From positions 1 through 64,000 of the forward strand of contig JAEXNR010000021.1 of the NCBI GenBank assembly GCA_023439505.1: a DNA stretch of 64,000 bases, given 5' to 3'. The translations under genes and the position numbers were made by a program. The stretch comes from Bacillota bacterium. GTDB lineage: Bacteria; Bacillota; Clostridia; Lachnospirales; Lachnospiraceae. This document shows positions 62,735 to 64,000 of the stretch, in pieces. Each line of letters begins with the position of its first letter. The stretch's first letter is position 1. The notes beneath the pieces were generated by a model. It was not told where the DNA came from. It saw only the letters and a list, made by a program, of their open reading frames with translations, and ran no database searches.

Positions 62735-64000
62735 GCTTCCCCTTTCCCCTGCAGCCTGTATTCCGACGGTGTACAATTTTGAGTTTTTTTAAATATATAG
62801 CTGAAATAATGGGAATCCTGATATCCAACCAGATAACCAATCTCCGTTATCTTTCTGGAAGAACATCTTAAATATTCTTTTGCCTTTTCCATTCGAATAT
62901 CTGTCAGATATTCGATAAAGGTCACCCCTGCTTCCTGATTAAATAAAGAACTGAAATAATTGGGGCTCACATTCACTGTCGATGCTACTTTATCCAGCGT
63001 AAGATCACTCAAAGCAAATTTTCGATGCATATATTCCTTGGCCTGTTCGATGAGACCCGCATAACGTTTCTGACTGTTTCGATTGCGCAGATCAATTGCC
63101 TCCCGCAGGATAGATTTATAGAATTCACAGCAATCCTCCAAACTGGATAACTGATCTGAAATGCAATCCAGGCTTTTAAAACTATTTTCTATCTTTTCCT
63201 TTGGGTACTGGAGTGTCGTAAGAAATTTCATGATAGCGGAATAACCATCCATGATAATATAGTGGCGAAAAAGGGTTGAATTCATTGCAATCAGACCAAA
63301 TCCATCCAGATAGCTGTCTACGAATTCATCCACATCATGCAGGGTTCCTCTCTTTAGAAAGTCCTCCAATAGATTTCTGTCCAGCTTCTCCAGATTCAAC
63401 TCACTGACATTGATCCGGTTTCCGATTTGCGCCTTCATATTACTCACATCATGATAAGACAGGAATTGATCCCTGCTTTCAAAATATCGTAGGGAAAATG
63501 CCCGGTTGGCATCCAGATAGGATTTATGTAAGTCACGGATACGATGAACATTCCTTCCGATTCCGCCAAAATAATGAACCTTATCCTCACAGATATTGAT
63601 TAACAGCGAACTAAGTTCCTGAACTAAAGCATTCATCTGTATTTCATTTTCACCAAGAAGGATAAACGCCCAGCCATCCATTCCCCGTTCGAATACCTTG
63701 ATATCAGAAAATCTTCTTAGAATCCGAACCATACTGGCTTCACATTGTACGATTTCATTGGAATATTCATACATATCCTCTTTTGCTTTGAACTGAAATA
63801 ACAGCACGCAAAAAACACTTGCAACCATATGAATCCCAAGTTCTTCTTCTTCTTCGATAATTTGTGTCAGCGACATCTGCCCACTAACCAGAGAATTGAA
63901 AAAATCCTTCCTTTTCTCCCCCTGTTTCTGATAAATCAAATGCTGATATTGCTCCAGGATCTGTTTTTCCTTGCGTTCCTTGTCAATTGCCGCAGCCGCA
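62731..64000 (-). CDS. YesN/AraC-type response regulator (5' end outside window)
   Basis: The reading frame continues to the right edge, so the N-terminal receiver domain lies beyond 64000; an apparent start near 63939 is only an internal TTG. The visible part is a long helical/GGDEF-like linker (KEDMYEYSNEIVQCEASMVR, HYFGGIGRNVHRIRDLHKSY) followed by a C-terminal AraC double HTH (VASTVNVSPNYFSSLFNQEAG; YLVGYQDSHYFSYIFKK). It is coupled by ATGA overlap to the sensor kinase and probably activates the ytfQ-type operon. Confidence 0.88.
   Translation of the reverse strand, partial: AAAAIDKERKEKQILEQYQHLIYQKQGEKRKDFFNSLVSGQMSLTQIIEEEEELGIHMVASVFCVLLFQFKAKEDMYEYSNEIVQCEASMVRILRRFSDIKVFERGMDGWAFILLGENEIQMNALVQELSSLLINICEDKVHYFGGIGRNVHRIRDLHKSYLDANRAFSLRYFESRDQFLSYHDVSNMKAQIGNRINVSELNLEKLDRNLLEDFLKRGTLHDVDEFVDSYLDGFGLIAMNSTLFRHYIIMDGYSAIMKFLTTLQYPKEKIENSFKSLDCISDQLSSLEDCCEFYKSILREAIDLRNRNSQKRYAGLIEQAKEYMHRKFALSDLTLDKVASTVNVSPNYFSSLFNQEAGVTFIEYLTDIRMEKAKEYLRCSSRKITEIGYLVGYQDSHYFSYIFKKTQNCTPSEYRLQGKGEA

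Noticed and set aside
62731..63939. A complete 402-residue AraC-type protein starting near 63939
   Set aside because: The frame stays open to the window edge and the apparent start is an internal TTG; the protein is the C-terminal part of a longer response regulator.

Overview
The window looks like chromosome from a low-GC, anaerobic Gram-positive of class Clostridia, probably a Lachnospiraceae relative. The reasons are strong AGGAGG-type ribosome binding sites, sigma-A promoters of the form TTGACA-N17-TATAAT, lipoprotein signals, a fused SecDF, YesM/YesN-type two-component systems, and anaerobic radical-SAM, flavin and nitrogenase-like enzymes. This placement is inferred from gene content, not from a marker gene. 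Almost every gene lies on the minus strand; the exceptions are a PAP2-like membrane protein, an AraC regulator and an MFS transporter. I see no rRNA, tRNA, CRISPR array, insertion sequence or prophage.

Layout. 1-2200: partial 7TM hybrid histidine kinase. 2378-7962: operon of a class III aminotransferase, a tandem class II aldolase, a TetR regulator, an FGGY kinase and a GtrA-like protein, read from a promoter at 8012-8040. 8169-11375: Ca/Na exchanger plus KtrB/KtrA potassium uptake. 11733-12269: unknown anchored protein. 12642-19506: extracytoplasmic flavoenzyme region holding a FAD reductase lipoprotein, an FMN-binding lipoprotein, a Tat-signal flavoprotein, its own tatA-tatA-tatC set and two TetR regulators. 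Its two operons share triple 13-bp operator arrays. 20521-27018: glucoside-phosphorylase locus (GH13_18 phosphorylase, P-loop kinase, SGNH esterase, AraC, MFS). 27072-29684: chemoreceptor. 30253-33193: P-type ATPase behind a yybP-ykoY (Mn2+) riboswitch and terminator.

33202-52291 is the most interesting part: a nitrogenase-like cluster. It has one NifH-type reductase, two complete NifD/NifK-type pairs, NifB, two NifX-type proteins, two cysteine synthases, two polar amino-acid ABC importers, a radical SAM protein and an HD protein. Both D-type subunits keep the cofactor cysteine and the P-cluster cysteines but lack the histidine that binds FeMo-co, so neither should be an ordinary nitrogenase. 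The cysteine synthases and importers suggest a reductase that frees sulfur from an imported organosulfur compound and feeds it into cysteine, analogous to but distinct from methylthio-alkane reductase. The D2 operon starts from a strong promoter followed by a leader with a strong terminator hairpin, which suggests attenuation.

52331-54952: SecDF and a small membrane protein. 55148-64000: YtfQRT-YjfF-type sugar ABC importer with an adjacent sensory system made of a membrane-anchored paralogue of the binding protein, a YesM-type kinase and a YesN-type AraC response regulator that runs off the right edge.
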